Positions 1 to 8,694 are shown, counted from the first letter of the stretch. The stretch: 64,000 nucleotides of DNA from Gracilibacillus suaedae (GCF_017599345.1 NZ_JAGFVL010000030.1:1-64000), one strand, 5' to 3'. Made by a program: numbers and translations. Notes: a model not told the origin generated them from the sequence alone.

Positions 1-59
1 AGAGAGCGTAAAAAGTTTTGTGTAAATGGTTATACTTACCAAAAAGGAGATGATCATTT

Positions 60-1280
60 ATGCAAGACTTTTTTTATGACAAAACGATTAAAGAACTAAC
101 GAAGGATTGTCGTACAGTAGAGGATGTTCAGGAGATGATGAAGCAATTGTTTAAAGACACGCTTCAACAGGTATTTGAAGCCGAATTAGAAGAAGAATTA
201 GGCTACCAGAAACACAGTATAAAAGGAAATAACACAGGTAATAGTCGAAATGGGTACAGTAAGAAAGGGATCCAATCAAAGTTTGGAAAAGTAGATCTTC
301 ATATTCCAAGAGATCGAAATGGCGATTATGAACCGAAAATTGTTAAGAAACACGAAAAGACGGTAAACGGAATTGAAGAACAAATATTAGGGTTATATGC
401 CAAAGGGATGTCCACAAGAGATATTGAAGATCAAATGAGAGATGTGTATGGCATCGACATTTCTCCTACATTGGTTAGTAAAGTTACCGATAAAATCATG
501 CCTCTGGTGACCGAATGGCAAAATCGACCGCTAAATCGTGTTTATCCGATTGTTTTCTTAGATGCGATTCACTTCAAGGTTCGGAAAGAAAATCGAATTG
601 TCAATAAAGCAGCTTATACGGTATTAGCGATTAATATGGAGGGCCAGAAGGAGATTTTAGGTATCTGGATTGGCGAAAGTGAAAGTTCTAGCTTTTGGCT
701 TGGTGTATGTACCGATCTAAAAAATAGAGGGGTGGAAGATATCTTAATTGCTTGTAAAGACGGGCTTTCTGGTTTTTCTGAAGCTATAAACTCAGTCTTT
801 CCACGCACAGAGATACAACTTTGTGTGATTCATCAAATCAGAAATTCCATGAAATACGTTTCCTACAAAGAACAAAAAGTGGTGATGAAAGACTTGAAGA
901 AGGTTTATCAAGCGCTCACTTTAGAAGAAGCAGAAATGGAGTTTGCGACATTCAAAGAAACTTGGGGCAAAAAGCACCCTATCATCATACGCTCTTGGGA
1001 ACAAAACTGGTTAGAATTAACGACATATTTTCAGTATCCACACGAAATACGGAGAGCGATTTATACAACTAATATCGTAGAAGGCTATCATCGCCAACTG
1101 CGAAAAGTAACAAAAACAAAATCAGCCTTTCCATCAGATGAAGCTTTGCGCAAAATGATTTACCTTACTACGATGGCAATTTCTAAAAAATGGACTATGC
1201 CGATAAGAGGATGGACAGAATGTATATCACAACTTGCCATCTATTTTGGAGAGAGGCTAGAATCGGAGCTGTCACTATGA
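60..1280 (+). CDS. IS256 family (Mutator-type) transposase
   Basis: This 406-residue protein has the size and layout of IS256-family DDE transposases, which excise and integrate the element through a circular intermediate. The likely catalytic triad is visible: D168 in the VFLDAIHFKVR motif, D234 in ACKDGLSG, and E341 in the TTNIVEGYHRQLRK motif. An N-terminal segment with LEEELGY and the NSRNGYSKK motif, which precedes the catalytic core in this family, is also present. A strong AAGGAG ribosome binding site lies just upstream of the ATG. The frame is intact, so the element may be active. Confidence 0.93.
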   Translation: MQDFFYDKTIKELTKDCRTVEDVQEMMKQLFKDTLQQVFEAELEEELGYQKHSIKGNNTGNSRNGYSKKGIQSKFGKVDLHIPRDRNGDYEPKIVKKHEKTVNGIEEQILGLYAKGMSTRDIEDQMRDVYGIDISPTLVSKVTDKIMPLVTEWQNRPLNRVYPIVFLDAIHFKVRKENRIVNKAAYTVLAINMEGQKEILGIWIGESESSSFWLGVCTDLKNRGVEDILIACKDGLSGFSEAINSVFPRTEIQLCVIHQIRNSMKYVSYKEQKVVMKDLKKVYQALTLEEAEMEFATFKETWGKKHPIIIRSWEQNWLELTTYFQYPHEIRRAIYTTNIVEGYHRQLRKVTKTKSAFPSDEALRKMIYLTTMAISKKWTMPIRGWTECISQLAIYFGERLESELSL

Positions 1281-1315
1281 CCTCTAGTAGAGTGCCGGCT
1301 TGACATGGAGCCTCT

Positions 1316-1397
1316 GCGGGCGTGATGGTTTGGCGATGGAGATACCTTTAAAAAACAAAGCTATCGCCAACGGAAAAGATGAGTGTATCACGCCCGC
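1316..1397. repeat. large hairpin between transposase and right IS end
   Basis: GCGGGCGTGAT at 1316-1326 pairs perfectly with ATCACGCCCGC at 1387-1397, and nested arms TTGGCGAT (1330-1337) and ATCGCCAA (1363-1370) extend the structure. It lies in the untranslated tail of the IS. It could end transposase transcription or block read-through from outside, but there is no clear T-run, so the role is inferred. Confidence 0.7.
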
Positions 1398-1442
1398 CTC
1401 TCCACGTAAAGCCTTTAGATGTTAGTTGAGTGCAATTCCCAT

Positions 1443-1922
1443 TTACACAAAATAATTTATACTCCCACCAACTATGAGTGTACCATCTTCTAATTGATTG
1501 GCATCCATAATATGTTTTACAAATTTCGTATTCCCATAATATTTTTCGGAGATAGTAAACAACGTATCCATTCGGTCTACTTCATGGATAACAATATCCG
1601 AGTCATTTATTTCCTCCTTATCAGAGGGATTCGCTTTAATTATTACCTGCTCAGCAAAATGATCTTTTTCCTCAGATTCTGCTGACGATAAATATTCTTC
1701 GCCCCAAAGTTTGACGGTTAACAATAGGAGTATAATCACAATAAATAATAGTAAAATAAACTTTATAAATGGAAAAGATATTTTCCATTTTGCCTTCGTT
1801 TTTCTCCTTTGATGCACTTCACTCCTGGGAGGCAATGAATAGGTATTATCGTATTTCGCTTGCTGCTGTTCAACTTGATTTCTTAGCGATGATGCCTGGT
1901 CATCTCTTTGATTATGATACAT
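1443..1922 (-). CDS. ypbE: LysM-domain membrane protein (YpbE-like), 3' end altered by IS insertion
   Basis: A 159-residue bitopic protein: a charged, glutamine-rich cytoplasmic head (about residues 1-45), one membrane segment (about 47-69) and an extracellular part ending in a LysM module (VIHEVDRMDTLFTISEKYYG onward). LysM binds N-acetylglucosamine in peptidoglycan. The neighbours CPBP protease and RecQ match the ypbE-ypbD-recQ order of B. subtilis. The start has a GGGGAGG ribosome binding site and overlaps the ypbD stop by 11 nt. The last seven or so residues (GSINYFV) and the stop codon are encoded by the IS terminal repeat, so the native C-terminus has been replaced. As only the end of the LysM fold is changed, function may survive. 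Confidence 0.75.
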   Translation of the reverse strand: MYHNQRDDQASSLRNQVEQQQAKYDNTYSLPPRSEVHQRRKTKAKWKISFPFIKFILLLFIVIILLLLTVKLWGEEYLSSAESEEKDHFAEQVIIKANPSDKEEINDSDIVIHEVDRMDTLFTISEKYYGNTKFVKHIMDANQLEDGTLIVGGSINYFV

Positions 1923-2499
1923 GATGAAACCTCCCCGACCTGATTAACAAAGCCAATATAACGTCCACAAGAAAATGCAGTGTGATTACCACAGTCAGAT
2001 TGCTTGTCCAATGATATACCAAGCCTATCCAAAAACTCAAGCCAATAATTGTAATAAAAAGGACCGCTTTTGATAAATATCTAATATGAACGACCGCAAA
2101 AAGAATACTTGCAATCAATATGCCAAAATTAGTTTGGATCACACCTCTAAATAGGAATTCTTCGACAATAGCAATAACAAAGCATAATAAGATGATGCTT
2201 GTATAAGAGCCTTCTTGAAATATTTTTTGATTGATACCGCCATCATCCCACCAATTTTTTGGACATATCCTCATGAATAGTAAATCCATTAAGATGATGA
2301 TAAGAGCAGAGAAAACACCAAATATAATCCAATCAGAAAAATTCCAATAAAACAATGAAGCTATAGTTTGCCAGTCGTTAAATAAAAAGGAAGCTAGAAC
2401 GACCGCAATCAGTCCAAGAAGTAGCTGAGACAGCCATATTTGTTGCTTTAATTGTTTACTTGACAGTAGTCTGATAAGTTCTGCTTGGCTTTTTTGCAT
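1912..2499 (-). CDS. ypbD: CPBP family intramembrane glutamic endopeptidase (YpbD-like)
   Basis: A polytopic membrane protein of 195 residues with the CPBP/Abi signature motifs: EEFLFR (E113, E114, R118), FAVVH (F134 to H138) and HFLVD (H175, D179). These residues form the active site of CAAX-type intramembrane proteases. At least five hydrophobic segments are apparent. The substrate cannot be told from the sequence. It has an AAGGAG ribosome binding site, follows recQ with almost no gap and overlaps ypbE, so these genes are probably cotranscribed. Confidence 0.82.
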   Translation of the reverse strand: MQKSQAELIRLLSSKQLKQQIWLSQLLLGLIAVVLASFLFNDWQTIASLFYWNFSDWIIFGVFSALIIILMDLLFMRICPKNWWDDGGINQKIFQEGSYTSIILLCFVIAIVEEFLFRGVIQTNFGILIASILFAVVHIRYLSKAVLFITIIGLSFWIGLVYHWTSNLTVVITLHFLVDVILALLIRSGRFHHVS

Positions 2500-2500
2500 G

Positions 2501-4021
2501 TTAGTCTCCTTGATATAATATCTCTTTCAAACTAGTTTGCCAGTCTTGATTACTATTATTACTATGTTCAACTGCTGGATACCAGTTTTCCCATTGGAAA
2601 TCACAATAATCACAACACATATTTGTTGGCTTTTGAATATGATCTTGAAAATGCGAAAAGAGTGCTTTTCTCTTGCATCCTGTCGTATAAAGCCATTGTA
2701 ACATTTCGTTTAATTTATTATATTTGTATCGATAGCGTTTTTCGATTGTTTCTTGTAATATCATAAAGGCATCCTGAAATGGAAAAGCGGTTATATTAAA
2801 TTGTTCATGTTCTAATATTTTAAGTTTTTCTAACTGATAACGAAAAAAACGCCAATGAGGCTCCACCCCATTTACTTTCAACATAAATTCCTCCTTTAAA
2901 TCATTAAATGACACATCATTATTATAAATTAGTTGTAACATTTGCTTAACAACGCTAATGTCAGGTAATTCTGCATCGAGTAAACGTTGTGGAATGATGT
3001 GATCATACTCATGAAAAAGGATTACACTAACAGCTTCTTGGCCATCTCTTCCCGCTCTGCCTATCTCCTGTATAAATGATTCGATTTGGGATGGAAAATG
3101 ATAGTGAATCACTAATTGGATATCTTTCTTATTAATGCCCATACCAAAGGCATTTGTACAACAAATAACATCCAATTGCTTGTTCATAAATTGTTGTTGA
3201 ATCAATAATCGATCCTGATTATCTAAGCCGCCATGATAATAAGCGACATTTCGATTGTGTTCTTTTTCTTGCAATATTGTCGCAACTCTAGCAGCTTCTT
3301 CTCTACTGGAAAAATAAATTAAAGTTGGAACCGGATAACTCCGGATAATTTGTGCAAGTTTATTTTCTTTTTCTTTCACTTGATTAACCTGTTCCACTAC
3401 AAAAGAGATATTCGGTTTATCCATTGGGTAGATAAATTTTTCAACATCAGGTATTTGCAATGTATCCATAATATCTTGCTGGACATCTGGTGTTGCCGTT
3501 GCGGTCAGTGCTAATAACGGTGGGTTATTTAATAATTGGTGCGCTTGTTTAATTCTAAGATAATCAGGACGAAATTCATGACCCCATTGAGAAATACAAT
3601 GTGCCTCATCCACTACAAACAAGCTAACCTTCAAAGACTTTAATCTTGATAAAATCCTTTTACTTTGTAGCATTTCTGGTGACAAATATAGTAATTGATA
3701 AGAATCAATTTGTTGTAATAGTATTTCTTTTTCTTGGTAGGAAAGCATGCTGTTTAATGCAGCCACCCTTTTAAACCCTGTAGCCTTCAACTGTTTAACT
3801 TGATCCGTCATTAATGAGAGTAACGGTGATACAACAATAACGGTTCCTGATAACATCATGGCTGGTAACTGATAGCAAATCGATTTACCTGTTCCAGTTG
3901 GGAGGACTGCAAAGACGTTCCGCTTCTTCAGAACAGCTTCGATAATTTCTTTTTGGCCAGCACGGAAATGCGAAAAACCAAAATGGGTTTGTAAATGCTG
4001 TTCTAGTTGTGATTCAGGCAT
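2501..4021 (-). CDS. recQ: RecQ-family ATP-dependent DNA helicase (short form)
   Basis: A superfamily 2 helicase of 506 residues. Helicase motifs occur in order: Walker A (LPTGTGKS), DEAH box (VVDEAHCISQWGHEFRPDY), motif III (LTATAT), motif IV-V (YYHGGL, GMGINK) and motif VI (QEIGRAGRDG). A C-terminal zinc-binding segment (CKRKALFSHF, CCDYC) follows. There is no HRDC domain, as in the short RecQ next to ypbB in B. subtilis. I set the start at the ATG at 4021 because GGAGGAG lies seven bases upstream; an upstream in-frame codon at 4039 has no such signal. It overlaps the end of ypbB by eight bases. Expected to unwind recombination intermediates. Confidence 0.93.
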   Translation of the reverse strand: MPESQLEQHLQTHFGFSHFRAGQKEIIEAVLKKRNVFAVLPTGTGKSICYQLPAMMLSGTVIVVSPLLSLMTDQVKQLKATGFKRVAALNSMLSYQEKEILLQQIDSYQLLYLSPEMLQSKRILSRLKSLKVSLFVVDEAHCISQWGHEFRPDYLRIKQAHQLLNNPPLLALTATATPDVQQDIMDTLQIPDVEKFIYPMDKPNISFVVEQVNQVKEKENKLAQIIRSYPVPTLIYFSSREEAARVATILQEKEHNRNVAYYHGGLDNQDRLLIQQQFMNKQLDVICCTNAFGMGINKKDIQLVIHYHFPSQIESFIQEIGRAGRDGQEAVSVILFHEYDHIIPQRLLDAELPDISVVKQMLQLIYNNDVSFNDLKEEFMLKVNGVEPHWRFFRYQLEKLKILEHEQFNITAFPFQDAFMILQETIEKRYRYKYNKLNEMLQWLYTTGCKRKALFSHFQDHIQKPTNMCCDYCDFQWENWYPAVEHSNNSNQDWQTSLKEILYQGD

Positions 4022-5087
4022 AATGATTCTCCTCCACATTCTTTGTCCCGCCTAAAGCTATTACCAGTTTAATTTGAAAATAGCTAATTGAGTCTGGTAG
4101 CTGACTTTTAATATCTTTTAATCTTTTGGATTCAAGCTTTTTTAATATGGAACTAATCAATAGATATTCTTGTTCCGTAATATATGCAGACCAATTCAAT
4201 TCTTGATAGATATAAGCAATCTCAACAATGTGATCCTTTATCGTATTTTCTTTTAAATTACGAACATTAGCAATTTCATCAATCGATAGACCCTGTTTCA
4301 AATAATAGAATGTCTGATTTGTCGAATCACTTAACAACTTATTCATTTTATGATCAGGATATAACTGAGGAAGAAACGTAAAGTGATGGTCCGTTTTGAT
4401 TGCTTTACAGATAGCATGTATAATGTTCATGAAAGATAAATAAACATCATGAGTAGTAATATAATATTTCTTAGCAATTTGGTATCTGCTAAGTCCAACT
4501 TTTTTCAGAGAGGTTAAACTATCAACAAAAGCTGCTGCATGACTATCTGGAAAATTCTCTAATATCATGGTTAAATCTTGATAGAGATATTTCAATATTG
4601 TATCAGTTCCAAGTTGGTGTTGGTTGTTCCACACTTTCTTTACAAATTGCTGGCTTTCAACATCCTCTATAATCGGTATAAAGCGTGTATTTCCCCGATG
4701 TATATGTGTCAATGTTTGAATAAAAAGTAGTAAATGTTTGGAAAATTGCTCTGCTGTTTCATGAAGTTCCCCACCGTTCAATTGCAAATAATCGTCTTGT
4801 TCTTCCATTAGCTTTTGATAATACACCTTTCCTCTATCACTAACATGTACGGTTTGTTGATCAGGGTTAACTGTAATAAGCTTGTGATATTCCAAACGAT
4901 CGATTTCCTGATTAAAAGCTTGTCTAGTTAATGATTTATATATTCCGAAATAATTGGTTAAACCAAATAAATTGCTATCTTGTATCGTTTGAGTCGATTT
5001 CTTTGCTGTTAACAAGTGAAGTATATTATATACTGTTCGTTCACCATTTAACTTCATTATACTATCTAATAAAATACATTCAAACAT
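4014..5087 (-). CDS. ypbB: helix-turn-helix domain protein (YpbB family)
   Basis: A 357-residue protein placed directly upstream of recQ with overlapping ends, as YpbB is in B. subtilis. The C-terminal part (YYLKQGLSIDEIANVRNLKENTIKDHIVEIA) reads as a helix-turn-helix related to the domain found at the C-terminus of some RecQ proteins, which suggests YpbB and RecQ act together as a split protein. The rest has no motif I recognise. A GAGGTG ribosome binding site precedes the ATG. Specific function is unknown. Confidence 0.78.
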   Translation of the reverse strand: MFECILLDSIMKLNGERTVYNILHLLTAKKSTQTIQDSNLFGLTNYFGIYKSLTRQAFNQEIDRLEYHKLITVNPDQQTVHVSDRGKVYYQKLMEEQDDYLQLNGGELHETAEQFSKHLLLFIQTLTHIHRGNTRFIPIIEDVESQQFVKKVWNNQHQLGTDTILKYLYQDLTMILENFPDSHAAAFVDSLTSLKKVGLSRYQIAKKYYITTHDVYLSFMNIIHAICKAIKTDHHFTFLPQLYPDHKMNKLLSDSTNQTFYYLKQGLSIDEIANVRNLKENTIKDHIVEIAYIYQELNWSAYITEQEYLLISSILKKLESKRLKDIKSQLPDSISYFQIKLVIALGGTKNVEENHYA

Positions 5088-5218
5088 GTAAACACCTCAA
5101 TCTAAGCTACCTATATTTTAACAATTATTATGAGATTTGAATACAACATCATTGTAACTTACAAAAGTATTTGATAACCTAATAGCTAGAAATAAGAAAG
5201 AAAAGGAAGTGGCGATTG

Positions 5219-5440
5219 ATGCCATATTATACTTGGATAGAGAAAGAAACGTGTATTGCGTGTGGGGTATGTGGTGCAACTGCACCGGATCTATTCGATT
5301 ATGACGACGAAGGTGTTGCATACAGCAAGCTCGATAATAATAAAGGTGAAACAGAAGTGCCACCAGATTCAGAAGAAGATCTTTTAGATGCACATGAAAG
5401 CTGTCCAACAGAATCAGTAAATATATATCATAAAGAATAG
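5219..5440 (+). CDS. fer: 4Fe-4S ferredoxin
   Basis: A small acidic protein of 73 residues with the single-cluster ferredoxin pattern CIACGVC near the N-terminus and the fourth ligand in ESCPTES near the C-terminus. It closely resembles the B. subtilis Fer family, which donates electrons to cytochrome P450 and other reductases, and it lies next to ypbB as in that genome, but on the opposite strand. The ATG at 5219 was chosen with AAGGAAG about ten bases upstream; a TTG one codon earlier is possible. Confidence 0.92.
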   Translation: MPYYTWIEKETCIACGVCGATAPDLFDYDDEGVAYSKLDNNKGETEVPPDSEEDLLDAHESCPTESVNIYHKE

Positions 5441-5466
5441 GGATTGCTACGGCCCTATTCTTTTTT
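5432..5466 (+). terminator. intrinsic terminator of fer
   Basis: AGAATAGGG (5434-5442) pairs with CCCTATTCT (5453-5461) around a ten-base loop and is followed by a T-run. The stem overlaps the fer stop codon. Confidence 0.9.
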
Positions 5467-5531
5467 GCAAACTATCAGAAAGACTAAAACTTCATAGCAT
5501 ACGTAAATGCGTATGCTCGGTAACTTGGGCT

Positions 5532-5664
5532 GAGTGCGGACATTTGTTCCGTTATTGGTGACAAAATTGCCGTTTTCAGTGTATATGCGGACATCTATTC
5601 CGCTATTCAGCCAAATAGTACCGATATGAACCGAATAAGGGATTCAATGTCCGCTCAACACAGA
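5532..5664. repeat. intergenic repeat with GCGGACAT/ATGTCCGC ends
   Basis: The fer-rsiX gap holds two direct GCGGACAT...TTCCG motifs (near 5537 and 5590) and an inverted ATGTCCGC near 5650, giving a loosely palindromic element. Motifs of this kind are common between genes in Bacillus-type genomes. No gene is seen here. Confidence 0.5.
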
Positions 5665-5699
5665 CTTTTATAGTCACTTAATTTTTTGATTGCGACCAT

Positions 5700-6845
5700 T
5701 TACTGAATAATGTTAATTTGATCGGTAGTTTGAATTGGTTCGGATAAATCATACTTTCCAATTTGATCGATCCCTATACTAAACATGACTTCCTGATATC
5801 CATAAGTGGATGCAGTAGCTAGAATTGCTTCAATCATTTGAATGGTAATTTGATTGTCACCAATTTGAGCAGATGATAAGGAAACAAATACCTGACCAGC
5901 TGTCTGATCCTCTGTCTCAATAACTGTATCTTCCGGTATAGAAGGCTGAATGTTGAATTCTGGTTCCGCTATTTTCATATCTTCTAACGCTCTGGTTAAT
6001 GTTTTAAATGTTCCATCAGTTTTGGCAGCAAACCATTCTGACCCATTATTATATTGATATATTTTAAAAGGTACTTGCTCAACTGGACTTATTGGATAAA
6101 GGTTATTACTAATAGCTCCTTCATCTAAAATAGCATGGTAATTCTCAAATTGAATTTCCTCAATCCCTAATGGTCCAAACATAAATGCTAATACCTTTTC
6201 GAAACTGCTGTAATTATTGCCACTAGGTTGCAATTCAAATGAATCTGTAAATGTAGCAATTATTTTTTGGTTATTTCTTTCAAATTGTATATCACGTATT
6301 CCGATATCATACAAGCCGTTTTCTGCTAAATCGATATATTCGTTAATTTGATGATAAGAAAAGTTACTGTTCAAGATCGTAATCGGTATGATGTGTTGTC
6401 CTTGTTCTGTCAAAAACGCCATATAGCTAGCGTCTTCTTCATCTCCCATATCAAGTAAATAACGATATTCTTCATTTATATTGTCTTGTATTTCCGCTTT
6501 ATCAAAAATTTCTGCTTCTCGAGATTCTTCTGTTGCTGATGTTTCACCATCAGCATTATCAAAAGTATCCACGTCTGAATCATCTGCCATTTCAGAAGTT
6601 GACTGATCATAACTCCTTGAAAAATCTTGCCCTTGTATAATGACGAAAATTAACAATGCTGCACAAGCAGTAGCAAGCATCGGAACCCATATAAATGACC
6701 GCTTCTTCCGAGAAGTTCCTTTATCTTGCTTCATTTGTGCTTGTATTTGCTGGAAAATATCGTCTTTAGTACGCTTATCTTCTATTTTAGGTAATTTTCG
6801 TAGCAGTTCCTTTAAATGTTCATCATTTGACTTATGATTCTTCAT
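5700..6845 (-). CDS. rsiX: anti-sigma-X factor RsiX
   Basis: A 381-residue membrane protein with a short cytoplasmic N-terminus (ELLRKLPKIEDKRTKDDIFQQI, the part expected to bind SigX), one membrane segment at about residues 48-69, an acidic linker and a large extracellular domain. The start overlaps the end of sigX by 14 nt, the classic sigma/anti-sigma arrangement. Length and N-terminal motif agree with B. subtilis RsiX (about 368 residues). It holds SigX at the membrane until a cell-envelope signal releases it. Confidence 0.9.
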   Translation of the reverse strand: MKNHKSNDEHLKELLRKLPKIEDKRTKDDIFQQIQAQMKQDKGTSRKKRSFIWVPMLATACAALLIFVIIQGQDFSRSYDQSTSEMADDSDVDTFDNADGETSATEESREAEIFDKAEIQDNINEEYRYLLDMGDEEDASYMAFLTEQGQHIIPITILNSNFSYHQINEYIDLAENGLYDIGIRDIQFERNNQKIIATFTDSFELQPSGNNYSSFEKVLAFMFGPLGIEEIQFENYHAILDEGAISNNLYPISPVEQVPFKIYQYNNGSEWFAAKTDGTFKTLTRALEDMKIAEPEFNIQPSIPEDTVIETEDQTAGQVFVSLSSAQIGDNQITIQMIEAILATASTYGYQEVMFSIGIDQIGKYDLSEPIQTTDQINIIQ

Positions 6846-7377
6846 GATAGCCTTCCTCCTCTCTCAACGAGGTCATCATACATTGTTGCAGGACTTTTAG
6901 CGCTCGATGCTGAGTAGTTTTTACTTTACTGGTAGACCAATTTAATATTTCTGCTGTCTCTTTTATATTAAAGTCTTGAATATAACGTAATATAATCACT
7001 TGTTTTTGATCATTGCTACAGCGTTCCATACATTGATAAATCTGCTTCATTCTGTCATCTAACATCACATATTCTTCCGGAGCTTGCTGATCAGATTGAA
7101 GTGTCTCTCCTTCTTTACCCCAATTAAAGAATTCTAAAAATTTATTTCGTTGTCGCTTTAATTTGCGAAAATAATCAAAAGTTACATGCCTAGCAATTGA
7201 AAAGAGCCATGTCTTTTCCGAACTTTCTCCTTTAAAATGTTGATATGAACGTAAGACCTTGATATAAACTTCTTGAACAATATCTTCCGTTTGTTGTTTA
7301 TCTTTTACCATATAAAATATATATTGAAATAAGTCCTGATGATATTTGTCATATAGTTCCTCGAAAGTGGTCTTCAC
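6832..7377 (-). CDS. sigX: ECF RNA polymerase sigma factor SigX
   Basis: A 181-residue group 4 sigma factor. Region 2 includes DLFQYIFYMVKDKQQTEDIVQEVYIKVL and SSEKTWLFSIARHV; region 4 includes IILRYIQDFNIKETAEILNWSTSKVKTTQHRALK. The similarity to B. subtilis SigX, which controls cell-envelope modification, is strong, and rsiX overlaps it. Translation starts at a GTG with AGGGGGT seven bases upstream. A SigX-type promoter is visible upstream, which implies autoregulation. Confidence 0.92.
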   Translation of the reverse strand: MKTTFEELYDKYHQDLFQYIFYMVKDKQQTEDIVQEVYIKVLRSYQHFKGESSEKTWLFSIARHVTFDYFRKLKRQRNKFLEFFNWGKEGETLQSDQQAPEEYVMLDDRMKQIYQCMERCSNDQKQVIILRYIQDFNIKETAEILNWSTSKVKTTQHRALKVLQQCMMTSLREEEGYHEES

Positions 7378-7405
7378 GTCAAGACCCCCTTACCTTATTC
7401 TATTT

Positions 7406-7431
7406 GTCGAAAATCATAGCGAAAAGTTACA
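7406..7431 (-). promoter_or_regulatory. SigX-type promoter of sigX-rsiX
   Basis: On the minus strand TGTAAC (complement of 7426-7431) is followed after 16 bases by CGAC (complement of 7406-7409). This fits the SigX consensus TGTAAC-N16/17-CGAC. It lies about 30 bp upstream of the sigX GTG. Confidence 0.75.
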
Positions 7432-7466
7432 AATCAATTCAAATTATGTATACAAAACTAAAATGA

Positions 7467-7601
7467 GTCTGGGACAAAAGAGTAATTAGATAGGAAAAAT
7501 CCGAACATTAAAGTTTGAGTATGCATACCGCTTCGGCAAAATACTTCGCTTAATTCAAATTGTTCGGATTCCAGTTCTACCTATTTAGTTATGTCCCAGC
7601 C
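7467..7601. repeat. MITE-like inverted-repeat element (GTCTGGGAC ends)
   Basis: The ends GTCTGGGACAAAAGAG... and ...TTATGTCCCAGCC are imperfect inverted repeats of about 41 bp that also share CCGAACA next to a central loop. The loop carries TACCGCTTCGGCAAAATAC, the same core found in the long repeats at 16.5 kb and 56 kb. It fills the gap between sigX and the ECF S-component gene and could act as a bidirectional terminator. Confidence 0.7.
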
Positions 7602-7613
7602 ACAGTAATTATT

Positions 7614-8120
7614 TTATAATAAATGTTTAGTATACTGAAATATCCTACCTAATACTGGAAATAAGAGGATCATAAAAATAACATTTCCTACAGCGTGAGC
7701 GATATCAAAGGATATACCTGCCAAGTAGTAAGCGACAAAATTACCAGCAAACGTAAATGTCCCTAAATTGACGATCAATCCATAAATAAATGCTGAAATA
7801 AACGCAAAAATAGTTAATAGTATCATGGTATTTTTACTGTTATATTTCCCTATAACACCAGCTAAGATCCCTATTATCGCCCATGCAATCATTTGCCAAA
7901 TAGTCCAAATGCCCATGCCTAAAAAAAGATTAGTAATGTAGGTTGAGATGATGGCGATACATATTGCTGGTAATACACCTACCATGGCACCAGAAATGAT
8001 GATAATGGCAGTCACAGGTTGAATATTGGGTAGAAATTGAAAGGTTATTCTGCCTATAACGCAAACTGCTGCTAATAATGATATAAGTGTAAGTTTATAG
8101 GTATTCAACGTATCACTCAA
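7614..8120 (-). CDS. ECF transporter S component, probably for cobalamin
   Basis: A 168-residue protein with five to six membrane segments and the typical look of an S component of energy-coupling-factor transporters (IQPVTAIIIISG, GMGIWTIWQMIAWAIIG). S components bind a vitamin and work with a shared EcfAA'T module encoded elsewhere. It overlaps the DUF4430 lipoprotein gene by eight bases and lies downstream of a cobalamin riboswitch, so B12 or a precursor is the likely substrate (inference). The start is a TTG at 8120 coupled to the upstream gene; a second TTG at 8108 is possible. Confidence 0.8.
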   Translation of the reverse strand: MSDTLNTYKLTLISLLAAVCVIGRITFQFLPNIQPVTAIIIISGAMVGVLPAICIAIISTYITNLFLGMGIWTIWQMIAWAIIGILAGVIGKYNSKNTMILLTIFAFISAFIYGLIVNLGTFTFAGNFVAYYLAGISFDIAHAVGNVIFMILLFPVLGRIFQYTKHLL

Positions 8121-8487
8121 TTACTTGAAGATCAAATGTAATATGGTCTCCATCCTCTACTTGATATTCAGCAATCCCTTTATTTATCATTTCTCCGTTT
8201 GCTTCATATGTCCAAAAGATATTTTCAACCGTATTCTGTTGGTGTCCTTCAATAGCGGTAAGAAAACCATCGTCAGATACTTCCACATCATAATTTTCTT
8301 CTAGGACAGTTTGCAAGCTTGCTCCTGCTTGAACAGTCAATTCATCCTCACTGACCGTAGTATCAGATGTTTGATCTGTAATCGTTAATGAAATAGATAC
8401 TTCCTCATCTGTGGTTGAGGTATTTCCACAAGCAGTCATTACAATTGCTAAAATTGTGATAATAACTAAATGTTTGATTTGTTTCAT
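8113..8487 (-). CDS. DUF4430 domain lipoprotein
   Basis: A 124-residue secreted lipoprotein: an N-terminal signal with lipobox VMTAC (Cys 20), a threonine/serine-rich linker and a DUF4430 domain (LQTVLEENYDVEVSDDGFLTAIEG through the FWTYEANGEMINKGIAEYQVEDGD motif). This fold is shared with the C-terminal domain of transcobalamin and intrinsic factor. It follows a cobalamin riboswitch and precedes an ECF S component, so it probably captures B12 or a corrinoid outside the cell. The ligand is inferred from context only. An AGGAG ribosome binding site lies upstream of the ATG. Confidence 0.82.
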   Translation of the reverse strand: MKQIKHLVIITILAIVMTACGNTSTTDEEVSISLTITDQTSDTTVSEDELTVQAGASLQTVLEENYDVEVSDDGFLTAIEGHQQNTVENIFWTYEANGEMINKGIAEYQVEDGDHITFDLQVIE

Positions 8488-8548
8488 AATCCATTCTCCT
8501 CAATGTTATGATGTTGAGGATTAAAAGCTGTTAATGTATGTATAAAGG

Positions 8549-8694
8549 GAGACTATGATCAGTGAGGTTTCTGACCACCACTGATCATTAGCGAAACTTA
8601 TCAGGTTATTAGCGTCTGTTATCCCTAAACTTCTCCTAATAAGAATTGATGCTTGAAGTGGAGAGGCTTACAGACGATTAGCACCGTGATAAAG
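8549..8694 (+). repeat. dispersed structured repeat, family A, copy 1
   Basis: A copy of the family with GAGACTATGATCAGTG, a hairpin closing with CACTGATCATTAGCGAAAC, then TTAGCGTCTGTTATCCC and, about 70 bases later, CTTACAGACGATTAGCAC. CGTCTGT and ACAGACG pair perfectly. It lies in the leader between the cobalamin aptamer and the DUF4430 gene, on the opposite strand. Together with the aptamer it accounts for most of the 425-bp non-coding stretch at 8488-8912. Confidence 0.75.

Larger units (their letters stand above)
2..1466 (+). mobile_element. IS256-family insertion sequence, apparently complete
   Basis: The element is bounded by imperfect inverted repeats of about 29 bp: the left end at 2-30 and the complement of 1438-1466 agree at roughly 22 positions, including the uninterrupted core TTTTGTGTAAATGG. 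The TTGTGTAAA core is typical of IS256-type ends. Inside lies one transposase gene and, between its stop and the right end, a large hairpin. Only one base of left flank is in the window, so the expected 8-9 bp target duplication cannot be tested. The right end lies within the 3' end of the LysM gene. Confidence 0.85.

Noticed and set aside
2-1466. Target-site duplication of the IS element
   Set aside because: Only one base left of the element is in the window, so a duplication cannot be shown.
5118-5408. 96-residue frame antisense to ferredoxin
   Set aside because: It overlaps the conserved fer gene on the opposite strand and has no recognisable features.
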